Notes: a model not told the origin generated them from the sequence alone. 8,298 bases of DNA from Melioribacteraceae bacterium (GCA_026983755.1 JALSTL010000168.1:1-8298); one strand, 5' to 3'. Positions 1-7,568 are shown, numbered from the stretch's first letter. A program made the numbers and translations.

Positions 1-81
1 AAATTGATATTTAAACCTAAATAATTTTTTTACCAGTTTATAATCAAATGATATTCTTTTCTTTTTATTTTAGTATTTTAT

Positions 82-98
82 TGTTTTAGAGCAAAACA
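82..98. promoter_or_regulatory. short perfect inverted repeat upstream of the asparaginase gene
   Basis: TGTTTT and AAAACA form six-base arms around a five-base spacer (AGAGC). The repeat ends 23 bp before the ATG at 122, a place where an operator or leader hairpin could act. Nothing ties it to a known regulator, and short repeats are common in DNA this AT-rich. No Shine-Dalgarno box precedes the ATG. I see no tail of another gene in bases 1-121. Confidence 0.2.
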
Positions 99-121
99 TT
101 AAAATATCCGAAGTAAAATTT

Positions 122-1108
122 ATGAAAATATCGCGTAGAAAATTTATACAAACCACATCGGTAATTAGTACGGGAATTCTTACTTCAAATGTTTTTCCCG
201 AAAAACTTACTGATAAAATTAAACATACCGCTAATAAAGAAAAACCATTGGTTATTGCAACTTGGTCTCACGGTTTACCGGCAAGTGAAAAAGCTTTTGA
301 AATATTAAGCAGTGGCGGAACTGTTTTGGATGCCGTAGAAAAAGGGATTAATGTAGTTGAAAACAATCCGGATGTTCATTCCGTAGGTTTAGGCGGATAT
401 CCTGATGCCGAAGGTAATGTAACCTTGGATTCTTGTATTATGCATTCTAACGGAAATTCCGGTGCTGTTGCTTATTTAAGTGATATTAAAAATCCGATTT
501 CCGTTGCCAGACTAGTTAAAGAAAAAACTCCGCACGTTTTATTGGTGGGGAAAGGTGCACAAGAATTTGCTTTAAAGAACGGATTCAAAAAAGAAAATCT
601 TCTTACTCCGGAAGTAAAAAGAATTTGGGAAAAGTGGAAATCAACAAACAAAAAAATGCACGATCCTGTAAAAAATAATCACGATACAATTGGACTTTTG
701 GCTCTTGATAAAAACGGAAACATTTCAGGCGGCGTATCTACAAGCGGTTGGGCTTATAAAATTCCCGGCAGAGTTGGAGATTCGGCAATAATAGGAGCTT
801 CACTTTTTGTGGATAATAATGTTGGTGCCGCTTGTTCAACGGGCTTGGGTGAAAGAGCAATTGAAACCGTTGGAAGTTTTTTAATTGTTGAAAAAATGCG
901 AGAAGGATATTCACCTTTGGAAGCTTGTAAATTTGCAATAGACAGATTAAAAAAATATGATGATTTCAATTCATTCCAAGTAAGTTATTTGGCACTAAAC
1001 AAAAATGGAGAGTATGCCGCTTTTTCCAACAAAAAGAATTTTAAGTATGCCGTTGTAACAACTACTTTTAATAAAGTTCTTGAAAGCGATTACTTGCTAA
1101 AACCGTAA
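122..1108 (+). CDS. Tat-exported glycosylasparaginase / N4-(beta-N-acetylglucosaminyl)-L-asparaginase (Ntn hydrolase)
   Basis: This 328-residue protein belongs to the glycosylasparaginase family, which hydrolyses the bond between asparagine and N-linked GlcNAc; some relatives act on asparagine or isoaspartyl peptides. Residues 4-9 read SRRKFI, a twin-arginine signal, followed by a short hydrophobic stretch to about residue 25, so export in folded form is likely. The self-cleavage site HDT is at 187-189. Thr189 would become the N-terminal nucleophile of the beta chain. Trp48, Thr207, Arg217, Asp220, Thr240 and Gly241 sit at a constant offset from the active-site residues I recall for the Flavobacterium enzyme (Trp11, Thr152, Thr170, Arg180, Asp183, Thr203, Gly204). 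KIPGRVGDS at 213-221 and the STG at 239-241 are family signatures. Length is normal and nothing looks broken. The gene appears to stand alone and converges on the M23 peptidase gene. The exact substrate cannot be read from the sequence. Confidence 0.93.
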   Translation: MKISRRKFIQTTSVISTGILTSNVFPEKLTDKIKHTANKEKPLVIATWSHGLPASEKAFEILSSGGTVLDAVEKGINVVENNPDVHSVGLGGYPDAEGNVTLDSCIMHSNGNSGAVAYLSDIKNPISVARLVKEKTPHVLLVGKGAQEFALKNGFKKENLLTPEVKRIWEKWKSTNKKMHDPVKNNHDTIGLLALDKNGNISGGVSTSGWAYKIPGRVGDSAIIGASLFVDNNVGAACSTGLGERAIETVGSFLIVEKMREGYSPLEACKFAIDRLKKYDDFNSFQVSYLALNKNGEYAAFSNKKNFKYAVVTTTFNKVLESDYLLKP

Positions 1109-1209
1109 TAAAAAATTTATTTAAATTTAAAGTATAAAAATCTTTTGTTTAATGCGGGATAAATAATTGAGATAAGTTCAAATATTTAATGTTTTTAACT
1201 TACGTTTCG

Positions 1210-1231
1210 AATTAAAATTCTATTTTTAATT
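1210..1231. terminator. candidate bidirectional terminator hairpin between convergent genes
   Basis: AATTAAAA (1210-1217) pairs perfectly with TTTTAATT (1224-1231) across a six-base loop. It lies in the 185-bp gap between the stop codons of the asparaginase gene (+) and the M23 gene (-), where a terminator serving both strands is expected, and T-rich sequence follows it. The stem has no G-C pair, so it would be weak and may be a chance product of AT richness. A 12-bp palindrome (TTTAAATTTAAA, 1120-1131) lies nearer the asparaginase stop and is no more convincing. Confidence 0.3.
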
Positions 1232-1293
1232 TTGATTTGATGTTATTTTAAATATGCGAACAAAGCAAAATTTTTAGCATAATTTATTGCAAT

Positions 1294-2244
1294 TTACTTT
1301 AATGCAAATAATTTTTTATTCTTGGTTTTAAATAATTTTATATCATCAAAAATAAAATTTTTAGGATTTAAAGCGATACCATTATGACGAACTTCGTAAT
1401 GTAAATGCGGGCCGGTAGAAAGGCTTCCGGTATTTCCTGTAAAAGCAATTATATCTCCGCGTTTTACATGTTGACCTTTTTTAACTTTAGCTTTTGAGAG
1501 ATGTGCAAATAAAGTTTCATACCCGAAACCGTGATTAATTTTCACAACTTTTCCGTAACCTTTTTTTCTACCAACAAAAGAAACAACTCCGTTGCCCGGG
1601 GCAAAAACTCTTTCGCCAACATTTGCAAGAAAATCCAAACCGTTGTGCATTCTTCTGTATTTAAGAATTGGATGAAATCTATATCCGAAACGGTCTCCGT
1701 AAGCCGCATGTACAGGTTTTATTGCAGGTATAACTTGAAATAATTTTTTGTTTTGTTCAAATTTATTTTTAATTTTTTCAAAGTTATTTTCTTCAAAATT
1801 AATATTTGATTCTATTTTCTCGATACTTGCATAAAGTTCGTTTAATTTTAACTTTTCTGTTTCCGGTGTTAGAGCTAAAGAAGGTTTAAAAACAGAACCT
1901 CCAACACCGATGTTTATATCATCATCTTTCAAAGGTTCCAAGTTTACGGCAAGTCTTAATGTGTTGGATTCTTTAATAACTTTATTTAATTTTTTATTGA
2001 GTTTGGCGTATTTGGTTTTTAATTTTCGAAAATCTTCACTTAATGATTTATTAATTTCTATATTGCTTTTATTATTGGAATTTACATTTGAATTAGAAAA
2101 AACCAATTTACCTACAAGAAAAACGGAAGTTGTAAAAAAAAGAGCAATAAAACTAATTCCAATTATTAATTTCGTAAAAAAATTTTCAATTGGAACAAGT
2201 TTATATTTTTCAGGCGAATAATAATAGAATTTTTTAATCTTCAT
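1294..2244 (-). CDS. membrane-anchored M23 (LytM-type) zinc metallopeptidase
   Basis: This is a predicted peptidoglycan endopeptidase of 316 residues. The chosen start is the ATG at 2242-2244. An upstream in-frame TTG at 2280 would add 12 residues, but it lacks a ribosome site and the added residues do not resemble the family. The head is short, basic and tyrosine-rich (KIKKFYYY). One membrane helix follows at about residues 25-48, then a charged, probably coiled-coil linker (about 60-170), so the enzyme would face the periplasm. The C-terminal M23 domain spans about 175-300. His200 and Asp204 (HNGLD), His248 (AHLS), and His280 and His282 (PHLHYE) supply the zinc ligands and catalytic histidines, so it should be active rather than a degenerate activator. 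This layout is common in Bacteroidota and Chlorobi relatives. It lies 49 bp downstream of the 103-residue gene on the same strand and may share its transcript. Its role is likely wall remodelling during growth or division. Confidence 0.92.
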   Translation of the reverse strand: MKIKKFYYYSPEKYKLVPIENFFTKLIIGISFIALFFTTSVFLVGKLVFSNSNVNSNNKSNIEINKSLSEDFRKLKTKYAKLNKKLNKVIKESNTLRLAVNLEPLKDDDINIGVGGSVFKPSLALTPETEKLKLNELYASIEKIESNINFEENNFEKIKNKFEQNKKLFQVIPAIKPVHAAYGDRFGYRFHPILKYRRMHNGLDFLANVGERVFAPGNGVVSFVGRKKGYGKVVKINHGFGYETLFAHLSKAKVKKGQHVKRGDIIAFTGNTGSLSTGPHLHYEVRHNGIALNPKNFIFDDIKLFKTKNKKLFALK

Positions 2245-2293
2245 ATAAATTATAGAATTTTGTAAAAATCTAAGTTTCAAATAAGAAGAACAA

Positions 2294-2605
2294 TTAGCTT
2301 ATTTCAAAATTATCCATATTAATTTTTCTTTTTTCCAATTCTTTTTTAAGGTTTTTATAAACATCCCAATTTTCTATCCATCTTTGCGGAGTTGTACATC
2401 TTAAGGAATATTTTTGTTTTTTAATGTTTTGATATAATTCCAAATCCTTTATAATTGCTTTTTTTTCAAGTTGAAATAATTCTGCTAATTTTTTATGATA
2501 ATAATGTTTTGCTGTTTTTTTTAAGAAAACATAACTGCAAATAAGCTCCGTATTATCCAATTCCGAAAGAGATTTTGGTGCAGATTTTATTTTTACTTGA
2601 TACAT
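2294..2605 (-). CDS. unrecognised small basic protein (103 aa)
   Basis: I do not recognise this protein. It is 103 residues, rich in lysine, and has no signal peptide or membrane helix, so it is probably cytoplasmic. The N-terminal half (about residues 10-65) reads as helices with many Leu, Lys, Glu and Tyr. The middle carries CTTPQRWIENWDVYKNL (about 70-86), with two tryptophans close together, the most distinctive stretch for a homology search. The ATG at 2603-2605 has a good ribosome site: AGGA at 2613-2616 with a seven-base spacer, which supports translation. It is the upstream member of a minus-strand pair with the M23 peptidase gene and may be cotranscribed with it. Nothing in the sequence shows a functional link to cell-wall work. 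Confidence 0.7.
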   Translation of the reverse strand: MYQVKIKSAPKSLSELDNTELICSYVFLKKTAKHYYHKKLAELFQLEKKAIIKDLELYQNIKKQKYSLRCTTPQRWIENWDVYKNLKKELEKRKINMDNFEIS

Positions 2606-2997
2606 ATTTATATCCTATTTTGTTTATTATAGTATATAAATACAATTTCATAATCTGTGCCACATATCGCTTTGTGAAAATTTTTAATTTTAGATAAAAT
2701 CTGCTGCTATTAATGTTAGTCTATTTTCTTTCGGTGCAAAATTAATTGACAAATTGTTTTCTCTTTTATAAACAATTAGATTTCAATTGCTTACGGTTAA
2801 AATTTTGTTTACACATGCAAGTTATTTTTCATGCTTTTAATAAATGCATTATCGAAATAGACCTAAAATTATTTAAAGTGATATACATCATTTCTTTATT
2901 TTTTACACATCTATAATTTATCGGCGTAATTAAATTGTTTCAAACTAAAAATAAATGTTCCATAAACCTACAATCAAAATAATACATAAAACTTTTT
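2606..2997. other. 392-bp divergent gap without a convincing gene
   Basis: This stretch separates the minus-strand 103-aa gene from the plus-strand 99-aa gene. No frame gives a believable protein. The longest thing noticed is a 33-codon frame at 2815-2916 with no ribosome site. A plus-strand TTGACA at 2746-2751 is followed 15 bases later by TATAAA at 2767-2772, a possible sigma-70-like promoter with short spacing. A transcript from it would have a leader of about 220 bases before the 99-aa gene, or could be a small RNA. No strong hairpin with a T-tract was found. Confidence 0.4.
2613..2631 (-). promoter_or_regulatory. ribosome site and candidate -10 box for the 103-aa gene
   Basis: Read on the minus strand, a TATAAT hexamer (2626-2631) is followed by AGGA (2613-2616) seven bases before the ATG. 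The AGGA is a believable Shine-Dalgarno box. The TATAAT would give a leader of only about 15 bases and has no clear -35 partner, so the promoter part is weak. Confidence 0.3.
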
Positions 2998-3297
2998 ATG
3001 GAAAAGCTTGATAAACAAAAAATTTATTCACGCACAAAAAAAACTAAAATTGTGTCCGATACTGTAAAAGAAGAAATTAAACAAAATGTAAAATCGGGCA
3101 ATATGATTTTAGCTTCGTTAAATACCGGATTATTCGGTTTTGCAATTGTTCTTACATTGGTAATCCTAACAAAATTGTTGGCTTTTTCATTCGGTAGCAG
3201 CGAAATATTGGAATTCAAAATAAACGATGTGATTTTTTCTTTATGGGGATTTTTAATTCTTTCTTTTATAAAGCTTGTATCTTATCATAAAAAATAA
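2998..3297 (+). CDS. unrecognised small two-helix membrane protein (99 aa)
   Basis: I do not recognise this protein. The first 35 residues are hydrophilic and strongly charged, with many Lys, Thr and Glu. Two hydrophobic segments follow: about 36-63 (rich in Leu, Ile, Val and Phe, with an early Asn-Thr-Gly) and about 76-94, joined by a short acidic-to-polar loop (GSSEILEFKIND). The C-terminus is YHKK. By the positive-inside rule both ends are probably cytoplasmic, with a short outside loop. No Shine-Dalgarno box precedes the ATG; the bases before it are mostly A and T. It lies 102 bp upstream of purL on the same strand, but with a hairpin between them, so co-transcription is uncertain. Codon use matches the neighbours. 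Confidence 0.65.
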   Translation: MEKLDKQKIYSRTKKTKIVSDTVKEEIKQNVKSGNMILASLNTGLFGFAIVLTLVILTKLLAFSFGSSEILEFKINDVIFSLWGFLILSFIKLVSYHKK

Positions 3298-3323
3298 CTT
3301 TTCTTTTCCTCTTTAATATTTCA

Positions 3324-3347
3324 ATTCTTTTATATTTTATAAAGAAT
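3324..3347 (+). terminator. hairpin between the 99-aa gene and purL (possible terminator or attenuator)
   Basis: The left arm (3324-3334) and right arm (3338-3347) form a ten-pair stem with one bulged T and a three-base loop; the outer part pairs ATTCTTT with AAAGAAT. It starts 27 bases after the stop of the 99-aa gene. No T-run follows, so classical intrinsic termination is doubtful, and it may instead sit in the purL leader. I see no known purine riboswitch core in this gap. Confidence 0.3.
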
Positions 3348-3399
3348 AAATAGACTATATTTACATACCATTTAATAACAAATTATTATTCTCACTTTT

Positions 3400-5622
3400 A
3401 TGAAAGAACCGGAAGTAACATTAAACCTTGCAATTGAACATGGTTTAACTGAAAAAGAATATAACTTAATATGTAAAAAACTGGGCAGAACACCAAATTA
3501 TACCGAACTTGGAATTTTCAGCGTAATGTGGAGTGAACATTGCAGTTATAAAAATTCCATAGCATTACTTAAAACATTGCCTCGCGAAGGTGGAAAATTA
3601 CTTGTAGAAGCCGGTGAAGAAAACGCCGGTTTGGTTGATATTGGTGATGGTCAAGCTATTGCTTTTAAAATAGAAAGCCATAATCATCCTTCGGCAGTTG
3701 AACCGTTTCAAGGAGCTGCTACAGGTGTTGGCGGAATATTAAGAGATATTTTTACAATGGGTGCCAGACCAATTGCAGCATTAAATTCTCTCCGATTCGG
3801 TAAACTTTCCAATCCGAAAACCAAATTTTTATTTGAAGGAGTTGTAAAAGGTATTGCTCATTACGGAAATTGTTTTGGAGTTCCGACAGTTGGAGGAGAA
3901 GTTTATTTTGATGAGGTATATACCGGAAATCCGCTTGTAAATGCAATGGCTGTAGGAATTGTTGATGCGAAAAAAACAGCTTCGGCTATAGCAAAAGGCG
4001 ATAACAATCCGGTAATGATTGTTGGAGCCGCAACAGGTAGAGACGGTATTCACGGAGCAACTTTTGCTTCCGAAGAAATTAGTGAAAAATCGGAGTCGAA
4101 ACGTCCGTCGGTTCAAGTAGGTGATCCTTTTACCGAAAAGTTACTTTTGGAAGCTACCCTTGAAATTATAAAAGAAGATTTAATTATTGGCATTCAAGAT
4201 ATGGGTGCTGCCGGTATTTCTTGCTCTACATCCGAAATGAGTGAAAAAGGTAATTCCGGAATGATAATAGATTTGGATAAAGTTCCGTTAAGAGAAAAAA
4301 CTATGTCGGCTTATGAAATTATGCTCTCGGAAAGTCAAGAAAGAATGCTGGTTGTAGTTAAACGGGGAAATGAAGAAAGAGTAAAAGAAATATTCAATAA
4401 GTGGGATCTTAACTGTGAAACAATCGGTTACGTAACAAATAAAGATACTCTTCAAGTTTCGCATAAAAAAGAACCCAAAGTAAATATTCCGCCTTACGAA
4501 TTGGTACTTGGCGGCGGAGCGCCGGTTTATTATCGCGAAACCCAAAAACCTGGTTATTTGAATGAAACAATAAACATAAATTTTAATGAATTACCGGAAC
4601 CGGATAATATTGAAAATGCATTTAGAAAAATATTTTCTTCTCCGAATATAGCATCAAAAAAATGGGTGTACGAACAATATGATTCAATGGTTAGAACCAA
4701 TACGGTGGTTGGTCCCGGATGCGATTCCGCAGTTGTTAGAATTAAAGGAACCAAAAAAGCAATTGCAATGAATACCGATTGCAACGGAAGGTATGTTTAT
4801 TTGAATCCTAAAGAAGGAACAAAAATAGCTGTAGCAGAATCCGCCAGAAATATAATTTGTTCCGGGGGAAAACCTTTGGCGGTTACAAATTGCTTAAATT
4901 TCGGCAATCCGTATGATCCGGAAATATATTGGACTTTTAAAGAAGCTATAGAAGGAATGGGAGAAGCTTGCAGATTTTTTGATACTCCCGTTACCGGTGG
5001 AAATGTAAGTTTTTACAACGAAAGTCCTGATACTACGGTTTATCCTACTCCGGTTATAGGAATGATTGGATTGATAGAAAATACCGAAAACATTATGACT
5101 TCCTATTTCAAAAATGAAAATGATTTAATTTATCTGCTTGGAGAAGATAATGAAGAAATGGGAGGTAGCGAGTATTTAAGTATAATTCATAATTTGGTAA
5201 AAGGGAACTCACCTTTGGTAAATTTGGAAACGGAAAAAAAATTGCACACACTTTTGTTAAAATTAATTGAAAATAAAATAATAAATTCCGCCCATGATGT
5301 TTCAGAAGGAGGTATTGTTTGTGCAATTGCGGAATCATGTATTATGAACGTTAAAAAACCTATTGGTGCTACAGTAAATATAGAAGTAAAAACAAGAGAA
5401 GATTTTTCATTTTTCTCGGAATCTCAAAGTAGAGTAATTATTTCGGTATCGGAAGAAAAACTAAACGATTTTACCGAAATAATAAATGCAATTCATTTCC
5501 CTTATTTGTTGCTTGGTAAAACAGGCGGAAGTAATTTTTTAATAAATGACAAGTACAATTTTTCTTTAAACGAATTAAATAAATTATATTACGAAACAAT
5601 ACCTAATTTTATGAATGAATAA
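3400..5622 (+). CDS. purL: phosphoribosylformylglycinamidine synthase, synthetase subunit PurL
   Basis: PurL catalyses the fourth step of purine synthesis, the ATP-dependent conversion of FGAR to FGAM, using ammonia delivered by PurQ through PurS. At 740 residues this is the short PurLQS type, close to the roughly 740-residue Bacillus subtilis protein. It is not the approximately 1,300-residue fused type of gammaproteobacteria and many Bacteroidota. The first AIRS-like half carries [11 protein letters not shown] (43-53, active-site His47) and KIESHNHPS (90-98, His94 the likely general base, Glu92 a metal ligand). It also has the glycine-rich [12 protein letters not shown] (105-116) and [17 protein letters not shown] (from nucleotide 4192). 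The second half repeats the fold with [21 protein letters not shown] and SAHDVSEGG. No purQ or purS is in the window, so they must lie elsewhere. No Shine-Dalgarno box precedes the ATG, but the N-terminus matches the family. The 3' end overlaps the next gene by 8 bp. Confidence 0.97.
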   Translation: MKEPEVTLNLAIEHGLTEKEYNLICKKLGRTPNYTELGIFSVMWSEHCSYKNSIALLKTLPREGGKLLVEAGEENAGLVDIGDGQAIAFKIESHNHPSAVEPFQGAATGVGGILRDIFTMGARPIAALNSLRFGKLSNPKTKFLFEGVVKGIAHYGNCFGVPTVGGEVYFDEVYTGNPLVNAMAVGIVDAKKTASAIAKGDNNPVMIVGAATGRDGIHGATFASEEISEKSESKRPSVQVGDPFTEKLLLEATLEIIKEDLIIGIQDMGAAGISCSTSEMSEKGNSGMIIDLDKVPLREKTMSAYEIMLSESQERMLVVVKRGNEERVKEIFNKWDLNCETIGYVTNKDTLQVSHKKEPKVNIPPYELVLGGGAPVYYRETQKPGYLNETININFNELPEPDNIENAFRKIFSSPNIASKKWVYEQYDSMVRTNTVVGPGCDSAVVRIKGTKKAIAMNTDCNGRYVYLNPKEGTKIAVAESARNIICSGGKPLAVTNCLNFGNPYDPEIYWTFKEAIEGMGEACRFFDTPVTGGNVSFYNESPDTTVYPTPVIGMIGLIENTENIMTSYFKNENDLIYLLGEDNEEMGGSEYLSIIHNLVKGNSPLVNLETEKKLHTLLLKLIENKIINSAHDVSEGGIVCAIAESCIMNVKKPIGATVNIEVKTREDFSFFSESQSRVIISVSEEKLNDFTEIINAIHFPYLLLGKTGGSNFLINDKYNFSLNELNKLYYETIPNFMNE

Positions 5623-6550
5623 AATTAAAATCTTAAAATTTATAGATGAATATATTTCGTTTGACCGGTATAGAAAACTATTACAATTTTTAAATCATTA
5701 TGTTGTTGGTTTATTTAAAAGATTTGATGAAGATCATATATTTTTAACCGGCGGAGGAATTGCTTTTTCTTTAATACTTTCAACAATTCCTTTGTTACTT
5801 TTGGTATTTGCATTACTCGGTAATATAATTGATCCGACAACATTAGATGAAAATATTAGGAAATTAATAAATACAATTATTCCTTATCCGGAATATGCCA
5901 ATTATACCACGCAAGTTATTTTAAAACGTATTCCCGGTGTGTTTCAATACAGTGCCTCGGCTTTTTATCTTGGATTGGCAGGTTTGTTTTTTACCTCAAC
6001 CTGGTTATTCAGCAGTATGCGAACCATATTGAACAAGATATTCGGGGTTCCTAAGGACAAAAGTGTTTTGGTGGGCTTTATCAGAGATTTCGGAATGGTT
6101 GTTTTGGTAATATTTCTTGTGTTTATTTCAACTTTTTTAATTCCAACGGTAAATATTTTTATACATGCAACCGAAAGCATTGAAATTCTTCAAAAATTCA
6201 AATTAACAAATTTTGTAAATATTATTTTTTCATTCGGGTCTGTTATTGTGGTTTTGTTACTGTTTTTTCTTTTCTATTCTTTAATCCCTTATGCAAAATT
6301 AAACAAAAAAATTACATTCATCGGAGCTTTTTGGGCTACTCTTTTGTGGCAAATTGCTAGAATTGCTTTCGGATACTATGTTCAAAATTACTTGTCCGCA
6401 AATAAATTTTACGGTGCTTTTTTACTTATTTTGGTTTTACTTTTTTGGTTATTTTATTCTTCCATTCTTTTTATAATAGGCGCGGAAATAGCCGAATTAT
6501 ATAGGGAACGTTTAAATAAAAAAAATGAAATTCAAAAAAATAATAATTAA
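5615..6550 (+). CDS. YihY/BrkB-family inner-membrane protein
   Basis: This 311-residue integral membrane protein belongs to the YihY/virulence factor BrkB family, once mislabelled ribonuclease BN; its biochemical role is unsettled. Six hydrophobic segments are visible at about 46-69, 113-135, 157-177, 200-222, 232-256 and 266-292. Family hallmarks are [19 protein letters not shown] in the first helix, [19 protein letters not shown] after the second, [20 protein letters not shown] before the fifth, and [19 protein letters not shown] with IGAEIAEL at the end. The N-terminal 40 residues and the tail are charged and probably cytoplasmic. The ATG lies inside the last codons of purL (8-bp overlap), so translation is probably coupled. 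The pairing with purL has no obvious functional logic. The stop codon lies six bases from that of the convergent STAS gene. Confidence 0.93.
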   Translation: MNKIKILKFIDEYISFDRYRKLLQFLNHYVVGLFKRFDEDHIFLTGGGIAFSLILSTIPLLLLVFALLGNIIDPTTLDENIRKLINTIIPYPEYANYTTQVILKRIPGVFQYSASAFYLGLAGLFFTSTWLFSSMRTILNKIFGVPKDKSVLVGFIRDFGMVVLVIFLVFISTFLIPTVNIFIHATESIEILQKFKLTNFVNIIFSFGSVIVVLLLFFLFYSLIPYAKLNKKITFIGAFWATLLWQIARIAFGYYVQNYLSANKFYGAFLLILVLLFWLFYSSILFIIGAEIAELYRERLNKKNEIQKNNN

Positions 6551-6562
6551 ATATATTTAATT
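6545..6562. terminator. perfect 18-bp palindrome holding both convergent stop codons
   Basis: AATTAAATA and its exact complement TATTTAATT abut with no spacer. The TAA of the YihY gene (6548-6550) lies in the left arm, and the TAA of the STAS gene (6557-6559, minus strand) lies in the right arm. It could form a weak hairpin in both transcripts, with T- or A-rich flanks. With no G-C pair its strength as a terminator is doubtful, but it is the only structure at a junction where both transcripts need to end. Confidence 0.4.
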
Positions 6563-7024
6563 TTGAGATGCTTCTTCAACAGTATTAAATACGGTAAATA
6601 CTTTATTTAAGCCCGTTGCAGAAAATATGGGTAATTGATTTCTGCTGTCATAAATTAAGAAAAATTTTCTATCCATTGTTTTTAATCTTTTCAGAACGCT
6701 AACTAAAACACCAAAAAAAGAAGAATCGATAAATTCACATTTATTTAAATTTACAATAATGCCTTTTTCTTCTTCGGCAATAATTTTTTCCAAAAATTTT
6801 TTGAAACTATTCGATTCTCTTAAAGTGGCTCTTTCAAAATCAACGGTAACAACTACAAAATTACTGTAAGTAGTTGAATCTTTAACAAAAAAATTAGATA
6901 TGGTTTCCATTTCGCCTAGTAAGGAACTGCCCGTAATTGTATATCTTTCATGAATTCTCGCTTCGAATTCTTCAAAATTTTTATTGTACTGATTTTCGGT
7001 ATTTTCTTTTTTTTGAGTATTCAT
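6557..7024 (-). CDS. STAS-domain protein (anti-sigma-factor-antagonist-like)
   Basis: This 155-residue protein has a STAS domain at about residues 55-152. Strands and helices are arranged as in SpoIIAA and RsbV: a VVVTVDFERATL strand region, then GIIVNLNKCEFIDSSFFGVLVSVL (87-110), then a final strand FFLIYD and the helix-strand LPIFSATGLNKVFTVF. Asp100, Ser101 and Ser102 form the DSS site that carries the phosphorylated serine in antagonists controlled by a serine kinase, so partner-switching regulation is plausible. The first 54 residues are an unusual hydrophilic, Glu/Asn/Lys-rich extension that I do not recognise. The ATG has AGGA at 7030-7033 with a five-base spacer, supporting this start. 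It lies 84 bp downstream of the 61-aa gene on the same strand. No anti-sigma kinase, phosphatase or sigma factor is in the window. Confidence 0.85.
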   Translation of the reverse strand: MNTQKKENTENQYNKNFEEFEARIHERYTITGSSLLGEMETISNFFVKDSTTYSNFVVVTVDFERATLRESNSFKKFLEKIIAEEEKGIIVNLNKCEFIDSSFFGVLVSVLKRLKTMDRKFFLIYDSRNQLPIFSATGLNKVFTVFNTVEEASQN

Positions 7025-7108
7025 AACTATCCTTTTATTTCCTCTTTAGGTTATTTTTTGTAATAATCTTAAATTACTGTTCTATAATCGGAATATTAAA
7101 TGAAAAAT

Positions 7109-7294
7109 TTAATAGAACTTTTTAATATTATTTTCAACTAAAATTCTATCTTTATTATTTTCTATGGAATCCGTAATAATATGTACAACAGTTTCTATCT
7201 TTGTCTCTTTATAAGAACATTTTTTTGTTTGTACAATTGTAGATGAATTTTTAATTAAATATTCGCCCGCAATACCTTTTAGTTTTATTTCCAT
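7109..7294 (-). CDS. unrecognised small protein (61 aa) upstream of the STAS gene
   Basis: I do not recognise this protein. Starting at the ATG at 7292-7294 it has 61 residues: a basic, beta-prone first half (MEIKLKGIAGEYLI), one cysteine in the middle (TKKCSYKET), and an amphipathic stretch with ITDSIENNKDR before a basic end (NNIKKFY). There is no signal peptide or membrane helix. The frame stays open upstream to a TTG at 7357, adding 21 residues, but the ATG is better. It has AAGG at 7301-7304 with a six-base spacer, part of a longer run of A and G on that strand, while the TTG has no ribosome site. The gene lies 84 bp upstream of the STAS gene and may share its transcript. A regulatory partnership is only a guess from position. 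Confidence 0.55.
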   Translation of the reverse strand: MEIKLKGIAGEYLIKNSSTIVQTKKCSYKETKIETVVHIITDSIENNKDRILVENNIKKFY

Positions 7295-7460
7295 TTTCAA
7301 CCTTTTTTTACACGCAATTAATAGATATTGCTTTGCAATAAAAGTGATTTGAAACAATTAAAAAACATTTGTGAAAAATTTTATGTGTTTTCTCTCACAG
7401 CAAATAATTAAACATTCATTTTTTTTGCGGTACTTTAACTAAAATGAAAAGATAAAAAGT
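7295..7460. promoter_or_regulatory. divergent intergenic control region with a small hairpin
   Basis: This 166-bp gap separates the minus-strand 61-aa/STAS pair from the plus-strand small-membrane-protein/etfB run, so promoters for both should lie here. TATTGC (7326-7331) and GCAATA (7335-7340) form a perfect six-pair stem with a three-T loop, including two G-C pairs. It lies 31 bp upstream of the 61-aa start and could be an operator or leader hairpin. No consensus -35/-10 pair stands out on either strand. Confidence 0.35.
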
Positions 7461-7568
7461 ATGGAATTTCTATTATTATTTATATTAAGTTTTGTAGTCT
7501 TTGGAGCTTTAGCTCTAATTATAATAAGAAAAACAATTATTTCCATAAAAGAGGATAATATAAATTAA
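7461..7568 (+). CDS. tiny single-helix membrane protein (35 aa)
   Basis: This is a 35-residue frame that ordinary gene calling would probably skip. It begins MEFLLLFILS and forms one hydrophobic helix at about residues 3-22, followed by a basic-to-acidic tail (RKTIISIKEDNIN), which suggests the N-terminus is outside and the tail cytoplasmic. The TAA (7566-7568) overlaps the strong ribosome site of the next gene (AAAGGAG, 7567-7573), the usual arrangement for coupled genes and the main reason to think it is real. No clear ribosome site precedes its own ATG. It resembles the small hydrophobic subunits of respiratory or oxidase complexes only in general form. It has no histidine, unlike the two proteins that follow. 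I cannot name a family. Confidence 0.5.
   Translation: MEFLLLFILSFVVFGALALIIIRKTIISIKEDNIN

Noticed and set aside
754..969. Minus-strand frames inside the asparaginase gene, and similar frames opposite purL and the YihY gene
   Set aside because: They lie entirely across well-identified genes, have no recognisable domains and read like antisense shadows.
1120..1131. TTTAAATTTAAA palindrome after the asparaginase gene
   Set aside because: It is only 12 bp and all A-T. Such palindromes are expected by chance here, and the hairpin at 1210-1231 is the better candidate.
2245..2280. Longer M23 peptidase reading from a TTG at 2280
   Set aside because: It adds 12 residues from a non-ATG codon with no ribosome site, and the ATG at 2244 gives the basic, tyrosine-rich head typical of these proteins.
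2815..2916. 33-codon frame in the 2606-2997 gap
   Set aside because: It has no ribosome site, no link to a neighbouring gene and a composition like the surrounding AT-rich DNA.
3298..3399. Possible purine riboswitch before purL
   Set aside because: The gap is only 102 bp and almost all A and T, and it lacks the conserved loop bases and three-helix layout of purine or PRPP switches.
7295..7357. Longer form of the 61-aa protein from a TTG at 7357
   Set aside because: The internal ATG at 7294 has a purine-rich ribosome site at good spacing, and the TTG has none.
7370..7399. TGTGA and TCACA half-sites resembling a CRP/FNR operator
   Set aside because: The half-sites are 20 bases apart instead of about 6, so they do not fit a CRP-type site.
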